Shown here piece after piece: positions 1 to 10,812 of a stretch of DNA of 64,000 bases. Below the pieces are notes generated by a model. That model made no database searches. It saw only the letters and a list, made by a program, of their open reading frames with translations, and was not told the origin of the DNA. The translations under genes were made by a program, and so were the position numbers. The stretch covers positions 13,368,155 through 13,432,154 of the forward strand of contig NC_082596.1 of assembly GCF_030936135.1 (NCBI RefSeq), written 5' to 3'. The first letter of the stretch is position 1. The number at the start of each line of letters is the position of its first letter. The DNA is from Gavia stellata (lineage: Eukaryota > Chordata > Aves > Gaviiformes > Gaviidae).

Positions 1-843
1 AGTTCTGATAAGATATTGAGGAGTTTCAGGTTTTTTTATTCAGTCAGTTAGTTTGGTGTTGTTTGTGGGGGTTTTTTGTCTTAAAATAATGCTAAGGTTC
101 TTAAAAAAAAAAAAAAATCACGTGGTTCCAACTTCAATTTTTTTAAGCATGGACTAGAATTTATAACTGAAGCTTATTTTAGAAGGTTTATTTTGCAACT
201 CCATGACCAGCACAAAAACAGTTTAAGAATTATTCCTTTTGAGTTAATATTAAAAAAAAAAAAAAAAAAAAAGCTGAACTGGTTACTGATAGAGATTCCT
301 TGATTCCATTCCAAAAGGAATGTCACAGTCATTAAACATTTCCTGGTATATTTCATAAAAAAAACCCCTATCACTGGTCCCAGCATCCTGTCCCAGCTCA
401 ACACTGGGTAATTACATTATTCTACCTATGGTCTTGTTTAACTCACATTTGACTTGGATACTATGGAATTTCCTTTTCCAAAGTGCTATATTCAGACTTA
501 ACAGCTGTCCTGCTCTGGAAGAGGCAATATTTTAGTATCGAGAGTAAACATTCTTGTCTTTTTAAGTTTATTAAAAGCTTTAAAACCCTGTGGGATAAGA
601 AGAGCAGTGTATATAAATGTAACTAATATGCTTTAACACAGCAAATTGTAGCAACACAATAGTACCAGAGCACCGATTACCTTTAAATAACAGGAGTTCA
701 TGGACACATTTAACAGCACAATGCTCATACGTTAAAAAAGACGGACACATTTTTATTGCACTTTTTCAGCCTTCACGCTTTTTTTTTAAACATCAAAGAA
801 GACATATAGCACACAGAAGTAACAGAAGAACCTTGTATGCTTT

Positions 844-1989
844 TGTATTGGGTTTGCCTGGCAAGGTTTTGGTAGCAGGGGGGCTACAGGGGTGGCTTCT
901 GTCAGAAGCTGCTAGAAGCTTCCCCTATGTCCGATAGAGCCTATGCCAGCTGGCTCCAAGACAGACCCACCACTGGCCAAGACTGAGCTAATCAGTGACG
1001 GTTGGTAGCACCTCTGGGATAACATAGTTAAGAAGGGGGAAAAAAACCTGCGCACCACCAGCAGCAGTCAGAAGAGAGGCATGAGAACATGTGAGAGAAC
1101 CAACTCTGCAGACCCCAAGGTCAGTGAAGAAGGAGGGGGAGGAGATGCTCCAGGTGCTGGAGCAGAGATTCCCCTGCAGCCCCTGGTGAAGACCATGATG
1201 AGGCAGGCTGTGCCCCTGCAGCCCATGGAGGTTAATGGTGGAGCACATATCCACCTGCAGCCCCTGGAGTACCCCATGCCAGAGCAGGCAGATGCTCGAA
1301 GGAGGCTGTGACCCCATGGAAAGCCCACGCTGGAGCAGGCTCCTGGCAGGACCTGTGGACCCGTGGAGAGAGGAGCCCATGCTGGAGCAGGTTTGCTGGC
1401 AGGACTTGGGACCCCGCAGGGGACCCACGCTGGAGCAGTCTGTTCCTGAAGGACTGCACCCCGTGGAAAGGACCCATGCTGGAGCAGTTCGTGAAGAACT
1501 GCAGCCTGTGAGAAGGACCCATGTTGGAGAAGTTTGTGGAGGACTGTCTCCCATGGGAGGGACCCCACACTGGAGCAGGGGAAGAGTGTGAGGAGTCCTC
1601 CCCCTGAGGAGGAAGGAGCAGCAGAGACAAAGTGTGATGAACTGACTGCAACCCACATTCCCCGTCCCCCTGTGCCACTGGCAGGGAGGAGGTAGAGAAT
1701 TTGAGAGTAAAGTTAAGCCCGAGAAAAGGGGAGGGGTGGGGGGAAGGTGTTTTAAGATTTAGTTTTTATTTCTCATTGTTCTACTCTGATTTGATTGGTA
1801 ATAAATTAAATTAATTTTCACCAAGTCAAGTCTGTTTTGCTTGTGACGGTAACTGCCAAGTGATGTCCCTGTCTTTATCTCGACCCATGAGCCTTTCGTT
1901 ATATTTTCTCTCCCCTGTCCTGCCGAGGAGGGGAGTGATAGAGCGGCTTCGGTGGGCACCTGGCGTCCAGCCAGGGTCAACCCACCACA
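844..1989 (+). mobile_element. Solo LTR of an avian ERV-like element, about 1.15 kb
   Basis: The element begins TGTATTGGG and ends CACCACA. It is flanked by a perfect 5-bp target duplication, GCTTT, at 839-843 and 1,990-1,994. An AATAAA signal lies at 1,800-1,805, which sets the + orientation. Its middle is built of irregular units that each contain GCTGGAGCAG or a close variant. No internal viral coding region adjoins it. Open frames inside it are by-products of this repeat structure. The ERVL-type assignment rests on the 5-bp duplication and recall of similar avian LTRs. Confidence 0.9.
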
Positions 1990-2849
1990 GCTTTTGTAAT
2001 CATCTTCTCAAGAGCTTAGGAATTTGGCTACTCTAAATTACAGCAAAATAATAATAAATAACAATATAAATTAATATAATGCTATGATCTAAATGTGCCT
2101 CACAAACAAATTGATACTAAAACAATATGTGGTCAATTCTGTCAGCCATTAAATTGCAGTCACCTCTAACATGAAATATGTAAGCAATTTAATCTTGTGC
2201 AAACACAAATTAACATGGAAAGCAGAGTACTCTATCTAAGTGAAACAACAGGGAGAAAACAGTTATCTGCAATGGAATTTGGCATAGATGTGAACATTAA
2301 TACCCCAAGCTCTTGGATGATAACAAAAGGTCTGCCACCCAGTTTTCCATCAAGTTTAAAATAAGGCGCTTTTATGCCTGATAAAACTGTGCTGAGACAC
2401 TACTTTACCAGTCTCTAAAGGAATAGAATTACCAGTTCCACTTGTTGACAGCAATGTTTTCTAAACCTGTATGTTGGCCTGCAAGGATAAGTGGTCATGT
2501 ACAGAACTGCATCACTGAAACACAGGGCTTAGATTCAGCTAAAAGTTAAAGCACGTGCTTGTTCCACAACAGTTAAACCTAGACTCCTCACTGACTTACA
2601 GCACTGTGCGCACTGAAGCATGCATCATTGTAAGATATCTCAAGTGAATACAGGGAAGAAAAAAAACAAAGCTGGAGAAACTGGTACTGAATGGAAGTTG
2701 AACTAAACATCCTGGATCTAATACGATTTATTCCTGTTCTGACCCAGATCTTGAAGCTACCAAGTGAATGACCTTCCACCTTCAGTGGGTGCAGGGTAAC
2801 GAGTTTCCTTCGTCTGCAACATTCAGCCAACTGACCAGGAGACCAGGGC

Positions 2850-3365
2850 ACATCAGTACAGAGCTGGAATACTGTGTCCAGTGTGGAGCTCCTCAGTACA
2901 AGATAACCCCCAAAACAGTGACATACTGGACTGAGCCCAGAAGACGAACATCAAGTTGTTTGGGGCGGGAGAAGATGGTATTCAAGGAGAGGCTGAGGGA
3001 ACTGCACCTGTTCAGTCTTAAACAGAGAAGGTGAAGGGGAGACGTTTCTGCTGTCTACATCTACCTGATCAGAGAACACAGAGAAGATGGAGCCAGAGCC
3101 TTCTTGGAGGAGCATGGCAACAGGACAAGAAGCAAAGAACAGAGTTGGAACATGGGAAATTCTGATTAGATACAAGGAAAATATTTTATTTTTTTTTTAC
3201 CATGACAGTGGTCAAATATTGGAACAGACTGCCCAGAGAGACGGTGGAATCTCCATCCCTGGAGGTGTTCAAGGCGAGACTGACCAGAGCCCTAAGGAAC
3301 CCCTGTTTTGAGCAGGGGTTGGACTCGATGACCTATGGATGTGCCTTTCAGCATGGCAAGGTACA
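2850..3365 (+). mobile_element. Old CR1 LINE 3' fragment
   Basis: Bases match the CR1 3' region in order: the 'grossly ordered' hallmark blocks coding for KERLRELHLFSL, then the stretch coding for YWNRLPRE and VFKARL, then the GGACTCGATGACCT terminus. It is diverged and broken by stops and a T-run. It lies in the intron that would join NTAQ1 exons 5 and 6. Confidence 0.85.
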
Positions 3366-3819
3366 GAGCAAAGAAATAGAGCATGGCAGAAACTGAAGAG
3401 CTATGTATCTTTCACTATCTATTAACATTGCAGAGACAATCTGGAGGTTAGTTGAGACCCTGTGGCTGCTACTCAACAGTGAGGTAAAGCTCAGCCAAGC
3501 AAGAAAGATCAGGGGAGAGTTACAGGGTTTGCAGTGATGGAGTCATTCACTGCAGCTGGAGGTACATGTACACATCTGAAACTGTCCGAGTCATTCTGTA
3601 ACTTGCTATCTGCAAGTAATGTTTCCTACCATTCTGATTTGAGTAGAAGTTTTCACTCCTGGTCTGGCCTGATCTATATTCCTCATACTTTCATTAGCTC
3701 TCAACTATCACAAGAATAAGGTTTCCCCAGGCAGAAAGTCCTCAGCAACCAGGAGGCCCCAGCTAACACTGAACCGGCCACTGCAGTCCAGGCATCCTCC
3801 ACTCGCTGCACTACCTTTG

Positions 3820-4218
3820 TGTGCTGGTTTCGGCTGGGATAGAGTTAATTTTCTTCATAGTAGCTAGTATAGGGCTGTGTTTTGGATTTGTACTAAAACC
3901 AGTATTGATACACAGGGATGTTTTAGTTACTGCTGAGCAGTGCTTACACAGAGACAAGGCCTTTTCTGCTTCTCACACCGCCCCGCCAGCAAGTAGGCTG
4001 GGGGTGCACAAGAAGTTGGGAAGGGATACAGCCGGGACAGCTGACCACAACTGACCAAAGGGATATTCCATACCATATGATGTCACGCTCAGTATATAAA
4101 CTAGGGGGAAGGCTGGCCGGGGGACCGCTGCTTGGGCTGGGCATCGGTCGGAGGGTGGTGAGCAATTGTTTTCATTTGCATCACTTGCCTTTCTTGTTTG
4201 TTGTTGTTTTCATTACAA

Positions 4219-4260
<42 letters not shown>

Positions 4261-4416
4261 TTTTACTTCATTTCATTTATTAAACTGTTTTTATCTCAAC
4301 CCACGAGTTTTCTCGCTTTTACTTTTCCTATTCTCTCCCCCATCCCACTGGGGCAGGGGAGGAGTGAGCGAGCGGCTGTGTGGTGCTTAGTTGCCAGCTG
4401 GGCTTAAACCACGACA
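3820..4416 (+). mobile_element. Solo LTR, avian ERVL-like, 597 bp
   Basis: The element begins TGTGCTGGTTTCGGCTGGGA and ends AACCACGACA. A 5-bp target duplication, CTTTG, lies at 3,815-3,819 and 4,417-4,421. A TATA-like AGTATATAAA lies at 4,091-4,100, followed by a (TTA)n tract near 4,220-4,262 and ATTAAA near 4,279. The matching empty site at 51,792-51,796 in the inverted arm confirms both ends and the insertion event. Confidence 0.94.
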
Positions 4417-5209
4417 CTTTGTATAAACCTTTACTGGAGATAAGGACCAAGACATAGAATTTAAGGTGCTTCATAACCTGGACTGTCTAGAGAACACCTA
4501 AAGCTTCACAATGAAGACTACTACACCTGTGCTCCTGCCCGCATTCATCATTCATTTCTACTCTAGTGTGAAACACCAAGCTTCCTTAGAAGCCAAAGCA
4601 AAGATTAAGAATTTACTTCCCAGCAATTTAAAACCACGATAAACTTGGACCTAAACACAAAACATGTTTCTTTGACCCTGCCTTCTCTAACATAAATACA
4701 TAGCAGTACTGCATTATTAAAAAAGCAACAAAACCAAACATGCAGAGCAGTAACATGAAAACTCTTTCAAAGCAAAACTTCACCACACTTTTTTCCATCT
4801 GCGAAGAAAATGAGAGAACAAACAAACACACACAAGGCAAGTATTAGCCAGCTTGCCAAACACATGACTAGAATAAGCTGAAACACTGTGTGGTAAGAAT
4901 GGTTTAAGGAGCTCTACAGAATAGAAGAGATGGCAAGTCTTTACTTCACTCTCTGCTTGGCCCAGAGGCTATTATCTAGACTATCACTGAAAAGAGGCTT
5001 AAGGCTTGGGGACAAGTTTGCTCACTTGCCAGTTTGCCTTAAAGTGTCCTCAGGTCCACACACCTGGTAGAGAAACCTCAGACATCTCATGCAGGCAAAC
5101 CCAGCATGCTGAGCGGAGCCTGAAAACTTCCTCCTGTCCAAATAACCTGCTCTGGCAGGATGGGACCTGCCAGCTAAAGTGTGGTATCATCAGTGCGTTA
5201 AAAATTCAC

Positions 5210-5262
5210 TTGGTGCCCCCTAAGCAAGTTAGTTGGCCTCTTTGCTTCAGTTCCCTGCTGTA
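5210..5262 (-). repeat. Possible MIR-like SINE core relic
   Basis: On the minus strand the stretch around AACTGAAGCAAAGAGGCCAA followed by TAACTTGCTTAGG resembles the conserved MIR core. It is short and degenerate. The call is by eye only. Confidence 0.35.
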
Positions 5263-5544
5263 ACGAGAGAACAGTATTCCCCACCTCTCATTCTCTGCTC
5301 AGTTTACGAAGATCAGTAATTAATGTTTGATAATGGTAAATGCCAGGAGGCATGCTAGACTTTACACGCTCAGAAAAGGAAGCGCCAAATGCTTCATAGC
5401 CCTACCTTTTTTTCCACAGGAAATAATAAGCTAGCTGGATGTGCTTCCAGACACGTGCTATGGAAGCATATTTATTTCTTGTGTGCATCTTTGACTAGGT
5501 CACTCAACACCGTTAAGCAGGAAAAAGGAGCTCTGGCAGCTTAC

Positions 5545-5669
5545 CTGCAGTTTCAATGCAAGGGTATGAAGGAGGAGGTTTCTGCCATTTCCCGTTTGCA
5601 TCTTTCATATGAGATCTGTCTGAAGCAAACGTCTTCAAATACAAATCTGCCCGAAACATTCTGATTTTC
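5545..5669 (-). CDS. NTAQ1: NTAQ1 exon 5, left arm (intact)
   Basis: Exon of N-terminal glutamine amidohydrolase, which deamidates N-terminal Gln to Glu in the Arg/N-degron pathway. The 125-nt exon lies between TTTAG and GTAAGC splice sites. Its open frame reads [18 protein letters not shown] and continues with [20 protein letters not shown]. This matches the vertebrate protein closely, keeping the SDRSHMKD and YPCIET blocks. The entry phase (one base) and exit phase (one base) fit exon 4 here and the terminal exon at 54,905-55,038. The gene reads leftward, so its own last exon would lie about 4.3 kb outside the window. Confidence 0.88.
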
Positions 5670-6005
5670 CTAAATAATAATGCAACACTGTATCAAAAGA
5701 TCCATGTATACAATACTGTATTAGTCACTCAGAACAAGAGACCCTTCCTCCCACCAAGGAGCATTAATTTCATTAAATACATAAATCAGCAATATTATGC
5801 CAAGCAGTTAACTAGTTAACAAGAAACTAGAGTGGGAAAGAAAAGGGCTTTTGATGACTAAGGTAAAGAGCTTTAGAAAAATAACACAGTGCATCTATTT
5901 TACTGGAGCATAGCAGAAAACCTCTGTCACTATGCAGCCACAAAGAGACCTTCAGCTTTGATTTCATGAAATAACATTCATGGTCTTTGTATTTTGTGTC
6001 ATCAC

Positions 6006-6154
6006 CTGCGAAATTCTGGATGAAGGCTGTCATCCAACCTAAAGGCCTCCACACTGTACACGTCAAAAGGACATGGAAACGGCAACACTGTGTCAAGGTC
6101 ACAAATGAAGTTCTGCTCTCCGCCGGAAACATGAAGTAGAATAACATGGTAGTC
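6006..6154 (-). CDS. NTAQ1: NTAQ1 exon 4, left arm (intact, Tyr to Cys beside the catalytic Asp)
   Basis: This 149-nt exon lies between CCCAG and GTGATG. It opens with DYHVILLHV, the block behind the old name WDYHV1, and goes on to [18 protein letters not shown] and the HPEFRR end. Human NTAQ1 uses Cys28, His81 and Asp97. The His (DYHV) and the Asp (CDLD) are both here. The residue before that Asp is Cys (TGT), where human and the right-arm sequence have Tyr (TAT). The exon is open and in phase with exon 5. Exons 1-3 (with Cys28) were not found upstream as far as the CpG island, so this copy may not encode a working enzyme. Confidence 0.9.
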
Positions 6155-8477
6155 CTGGGAAGAAGGGTAATTGCCGTTAGTTAAACAGCTGCTAGTGAGA
6201 AACTGGCAAAGGGAGTGAAAAACAAAATGCTTCCTAAAAGCAGAAGCTATAGATCCTTTCTTTAAATCCTGCTTTCTGCCCTTGAAGTATTAAGCCTGTT
6301 ACACTTCTGGCAGCAGGAGAGAGATTTCCTAACGCCTGTCTCGCCCATCGTGCCTTTCAAGAAACCTTGGTACTCTCCCCATTCCTTTGCGGCCTCCTTT
6401 GGTTTAAGCCTGGACAGCTAAACTAAAGTGTACCCTACTCCTAAGAAAACAGCAAGTCTCTTTCATGTCCCACACCAAAGGTTGAGCGGGATAAGCATTT
6501 TTGTCTCAGACCCAGTCCTAAATAAAAGCTCACAACGCTATATGATGACGTAACATTAAAACTACCTAGTGATCTCTTCTAATAAGAGATGTTGTACCTG
6601 TTGCAGTAACACGGTCTGTGAATTTGAGTGCCGAGTGTTCAGCTGCCAGAAGCAGCTGAAAAAGCAGCAAATGGCTCAGATCAAGAGGGCCGTAGGAGTA
6701 AGACGAATTCCTGTAGTAGCTCTTGAAGCTGGGAAAAAAGGCCTATGGGCACTCTATCACACTTTTTCAAGGTAACTGTTTTGTCTTGACACTTGGGTTC
6801 TGAGGTGCAGTTTTACTCCTTAACGTTTAAGAAACATGGGTGTGGTGGAGGTTTGGAGAAATTGGAGTTCCTTATGTTAGGTGTCAGGTACGTACACAGC
6901 AGACTCAGGATTTCTAAAAACTGGAAACCATAAAAACACTGAATTTGACACCGTGTAATTCTTGACTAGATCTCAGCTTGACAGGTAAAGAGAAACTGAT
7001 CGCCCAAATAAAGATTAGCCATAGCTTAGCTACAAGTGATTGTGCCTTGGTTACATTTATTACGTGCAAACAGAATTAAACCCCCTTTATATGTACTTGG
7101 TGCTTTAAAAGTTCCAGTTTCATAAAGCTGGAAAAAATCCTGAACTCAAACTTGAGGAAGGAATCTGACTTCAAAGCTATATGACCACTTTTTAAATAAG
7201 ACTCTTCTAAAGTCACTTCTGAACAAAAGGGTCACCAGTGTTAATCACAGCTGGATGAAAACGTTAACCGAAATTTAACCCCTTCCCTCACGCTACATCT
7301 AGAGAAATGAGGGGAAAAAAACAGGGGGAAAGCCCAAGGAGAGCAATAAGCTTAAGTGAAATGCTATAGACTGCTCAGTGAAGCAAAAGACGCAAGAAAC
7401 AGTCCTGCCGGTACATTAGGAACAAAATGAATCCTATCAATAGTACCAAGTCCATTAGTTGATAGAAATTCTTCAGTACTGAGAATCTACAAACGGCAGA
7501 ACTGTTCAATACACGGCAGTAACAGTCTCCAATGATAGATCAGTAGGCAGTGATAAATATCGTCTATTCCAATAATAACCAACAGTGACAAATGACAGCA
7601 ATTAAGGCTGGACACCAGGACACTGGATCCAGCTAAAGCACGCACAGGTCATCAAGGGTGTTGCAAGAGAGGACATAATCCAGAAGAGAGTCATAAGAAA
7701 CATTAAGAGAGTAGAAAAGTATGCCTCACAAGGAAAAGCTCTACCTCAAACCACTGCTTTACAAAGACAAGTTTGGGGACAATCGTAGCATACACACACA
7801 TTACCCAAATGTGATAGCAGAAGGCTCTTCAGTCTAGCAAAGATACAAGAGCCACTAGCCTTAAGTTAAAAGCAAATAATTTCAGTTACAAAAAATGGCA
7901 TCTGCTTCTCATCGGCTTAGGGGAATTCATTTAGCAACACAAGTGAAACAGACTGCCTTGCTGGCAATATTTAAAGACAGCAACAAAACGGTTTTCTGAA
8001 CGATGCGTGCTCGCTCAAACAGGTCGTAATTCAGGGCAGTCCTATAGTTTGCATCATGCAGGTTGTTTTAAACAGGGTTTCTTTAAGCAGAAGCTTTCTT
8101 TTTTTTGTGTGAAATCCTTCTAAGCAAAACCAAGCAAAAACCAGACTGCTGGTCAAAACCAACAGCACAGCTTTTAAAATTCCCCTCTTGTTCCTATATT
8201 TAATGGAATATTTGTTTTCACGTTACAAGTTTCGTAACAAAATCCACTTTTTATTTACGTAATGTTCATACGCACTCTGACATCCCCAGCATGCCCTCTG
8301 TACATCTCTATTTCAAAAACAAGTGGCACCTACTCCAGCTTGCGGACCAAGAGACATCTCAGCCTTCGCTGTTTTACATGACGACGCTTTGTGCAAAGTA
8401 AACTTCTCCATCCTTCTGTTAACTATTTAACCTTCCACAAAGTCCAAGCAGCTCAGAAATAAAGCACAAGTACCTAC
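6155..8477. other. Intron-like single-copy sequence of the left arm, no recognised coding
   Basis: AT-rich sequence between NTAQ1 exon 4 and the candidate 111-nt exon. I looked on the minus strand for NTAQ1 exons 1-3 (CYCEEN, YAVFISN and IPIWKQ type sequence) and did not find them. The plus-strand frame at 6,569-6,775 has no recognisable homology. Confidence 0.5.
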
Positions 8478-8588
8478 CAGACAGCGTTCACTACTGCAGA
8501 TACTCTGAGCCCTTGTAGAGATCCAGAACTGCCTCCATTACGTGGTTTATTGAACTCGGTGTTGATCTCCAGTGCTGCACATCCTGAT
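8478..8588 (-). ncRNA. Candidate untranslated exon (111 nt), left arm
   Basis: The block has a good acceptor (pyrimidine-rich CTCTCCCCTAG) and a strong donor (CTG then GTAGGTAC) on the minus strand, downstream of the CpG island. Its frames close quickly, so it would be a 5' UTR exon. Splice signals are the only evidence. It may belong to NTAQ1 or to the ATAD2-neighbouring gene ZHX1. Confidence 0.4.
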
Positions 8589-8779
8589 CTAGGGGAGAGC
8601 CGAGCATCAGAGCGCACCCCAAAACCCAGACACCCCCGGAAGAGTAAACCAGACACCTTCCCCAACTTTGCCTGCACATACACCGTACTGTTCCTCCACG
8701 CTCGCCCCACTCTGCAACGCCACGGGATGCGAGACAACTCCGGAGCCAGAACTTCATGGCTCGTCGGCTGCTGTCAGTC

Positions 8780-8807
8780 TGTCCGTCCGTCCGTCCGTCC
8801 GTCCGTC
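8780..8807 (+). repeat. (CCGT)n microsatellite
   Basis: About seven tandem GTCC/CCGT units inside the CpG island. The run length and flanks differ from the inverted copy. Confidence 0.9.
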
Positions 8808-9530
8808 AGCCCGAGCGCCAGCGCGGGCAGCCCGGTGGCAGCGGACGGGAACTCGCCAGCTCCTCCGGGCGCACCGGGACTGAACTTCTTGACTCTCCCT
8901 TCCTTCCGACGGAGGAGTCAGACGGGTCTTCCTCCGCCCTGTGGCGAGCAAAGCCACGCCCCGGCTCCCGGCTTCACCGCTGGCGCAGGGCGGAGGAGGA
9001 AGGAACGGGGAGAGGAGATCGTCCTCGGACTCGGAGGGGTTCAGCCCCCCTGCGGGCCAGGGGAGGGGGGGCACGCTGCAGTCCGCTTCGAAGTGACGCC
9101 CCGGCTCCCCCCCGCCCTGGCTCCCCCAGGCAGCCCGAAGCCCGCCGCCCCCGGCAGGCGATGCCCCCCGGCCGCGGGGACAGCGCCGGCCGCTCACACG
9201 CCGCCGCCAGACAATAGGGAGGCGGGCGGGGCGCGGCCGGCCCACCGCACCCACCCCGCGGGCGGCAGCTGGGCGGCCGCCCCCGCCGGGCCCGGCTCGG
9301 CCCGCCCGCCCCCGCCGGCCAGGAGCCGCCCTTGCCCCGGGGAGGCACGGGGCGACGGGCGCGCTGGCGCTGCCCCGTCGCCGCCGGGAGAGCACCTGGC
9401 CCGCTCCCCGGGGGGGAAGCGGAGGCGTGCGGGGGGCACGCCTCCCCGGTGGGGGTCGCCTTCCCGCCTCCCGGCGCCGAGAGCCCCCTCTCCGCCCGCG
9501 CCAGCGGCGGCGGGAGACGCGAGCCCCTAC

Positions 9531-9618
9531 CTGACGGCGCCGCTCCGCCTCGCCCCCTCAGCCCGCGCCGCCCGCCTGCCCGCCTGCCGCCTTCGCTCAC
9601 GGCCGCGCCGCCATCTTG
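9531..9618 (-). ncRNA. Candidate noncoding first exon in the CpG island
   Basis: The stretch from AAGATGGCGG to the donor at GTCAG then GTAGGGG. A short frame from the ATG closes after five codons, so it is read as 5' UTR. The start position is inferred from the YY1-type element. Confidence 0.4.
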
Positions 9619-10812
9619 CGTTTCACAAACTACTGCACTTCTTTTGGGGCGGGGGGGCGGCGGGTGAGCCGGGAACTCCCAAGGCCGCCGGCCGCCCGGG
9701 CCCTCGCCTCGCCGCCGCCCGCAGCGCCCACTCGCATCCTCCCGGCGCCTCGCTGCCCCGGGGCGGGTGCGCGGGGAGGCCGGGCAGCGGCGGCCGGTGC
9801 CTCAGCCTCCCTGGCAGGGAGCGGGGGCGGAGCCGCTCCGCCGCCGCCGCCCCGCCCGTCAGGCGGTGGACAGCAGCCGGAGGGCGGCCCGGCCCCGCCG
9901 AGGCAGCGGCGGGGGACTGCCTTGGCGCCGCAGGCCGGTGGCCGCCGGCCTCTCCTCGCCCTTCGGCCCGGCGAGGTGCCGGCGCGCAGCGGTTGCGCAG
10001 GCGGCAGTTCTCGGGTGGCAGGGGCGCCCTCACAGCCCGCTCCTTCGCCGCCAAACTTCGGCTCCGCGCTAGACCCTCCCGCCACGCACCCAGACGGCTT
10101 TTAGAGACAGCGTCGTCTCTGGCCCCGTGAGGGGTTTTTCCGACGCCAGCCCCGAGTTTCTCTCAGGCGCCCTGAGCTGTCGCTGAGGGAGGACATGGCC
10201 GCAGGGTCCAGAGCCCCAAACCAGGGGCGAATGAGCACAAAGTGACGGCTCTGAGGGGAAAACCCCCACACCAGATCACCCCCCCTTTTTTTTTTTGGTT
10301 TAGTTACGGAACTTGGAGAACGGGGACCTTTTCCTTTAGTACATAACCTAGCTGTTGAGGCAATATTTAGTTTTGACTCCCGCTGCCTACTTGTCAAAAA
10401 CGTTGCGTTTCTACATACTATTTCTTTGATCGCTGCTTGCCATTTTGGTTCAGACACTAGAATACGATTGTTTCCCCGAGGAAGAAAAATACAGGTGTGC
10501 CTCGTGGGAACCGTTAACAGTTGGTCATGGAAGCTCAAGATACACACAGCTACAATTTTTCTAAAAAACTGTATAGGTACAGTATCCTGTCGAGACTACT
10601 GCCAGGAAAGAGTTTGGTCAAAGCTTTGAAAAGCAAAAGTTTTGATTGCAGGAATGTTTCTGCTTCCTCATTTCCACACTGCCACTCCTGTTCAGTTTTT
10701 CAAACAGTCATCTTGGGGAACGTGGTCAGCAAACCACCCCCACAGTCCCATCGAAAATCGCTGACAGCAGTCAAGGTGGAGATCAAGTTGAGGAAAACTT
10801 AGGTTAATTCCT

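Larger units (their letters stand above)
1..4691 (+). repeat. Long direct repeat, copy A (period 59,309 bp)
   Basis: Every stretch I compared here recurs in the same orientation at 59,310-64,000 with a constant offset of 59,309. By eye there are about 25 substitutions plus two compensating single-base run-length changes near the left end, so identity is about 99.5 percent. Homology is already present at base 1, so the repeat probably extends left of the window. It carries an LTR, an old CR1 piece and a solo LTR. Confidence 0.97.
3713..9596 (-). repeat. Inverted-repeat arm, left (flanks ATAD2)
   Basis: The reverse complement of this segment is found at 46,598-51,898. The only large difference is the 597-bp solo LTR plus its 5-bp target duplication, present here and absent there. 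The arm contains NTAQ1 exons 4 and 5, a candidate 111-nt exon and most of a CpG island. The spacer between the arms is about 37 kb and holds ATAD2. Confidence 0.96.
8740..10240 (-). promoter_or_regulatory. CpG island and promoter, complete copy
   Basis: About 1.5 kb of very CpG-rich DNA with many GC boxes, for example the G-rich run at 9,641-9,663. On the minus strand a YY1-type AAGATGGCGG element lies at 9,608-9,617, typical of a housekeeping transcription start, and a donor CAG then GTAGGG lies at 9,531-9,529. It sits just beyond the ATAD2 3' UTR and points toward NTAQ1 exons 4-5. In other vertebrates ZHX1 lies next to the ATAD2 3' end, so this could be a ZHX1 or an NTAQ1 promoter. The long open frames across it reflect GC content and are not genes. 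Confidence 0.8.

Noticed and set aside
988-1658. Open frames of 148-222 codons on the minus strand, repeated at 60,297-60,987
   Set aside because: They lie wholly inside the LTR and come from its GCTGGAGCAG repeat structure. They read in three frames at once.
6569-6775. 68-codon plus-strand frame with many Cys, considered as a small gene
   Set aside because: The frame is broken by a 19-bp insertion in the inverted copy and has no similarity I can name. It lies in an intron of NTAQ1.
7590-7760. Possible very old CR1 piece (and inverted copy near 48,480-48,600)
   Set aside because: Only short stretches look like CR1, without an end or tail. A profile search is needed to call it.
8550-10130. 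A 526-codon plus-strand open frame, and its inverted counterpart at 46,571-47,653
   Set aside because: It spans a CpG island, and several other frames on both strands are open too. Its composition is Pro/Ala/Arg/Gly throughout with no domain. It is a product of GC content.
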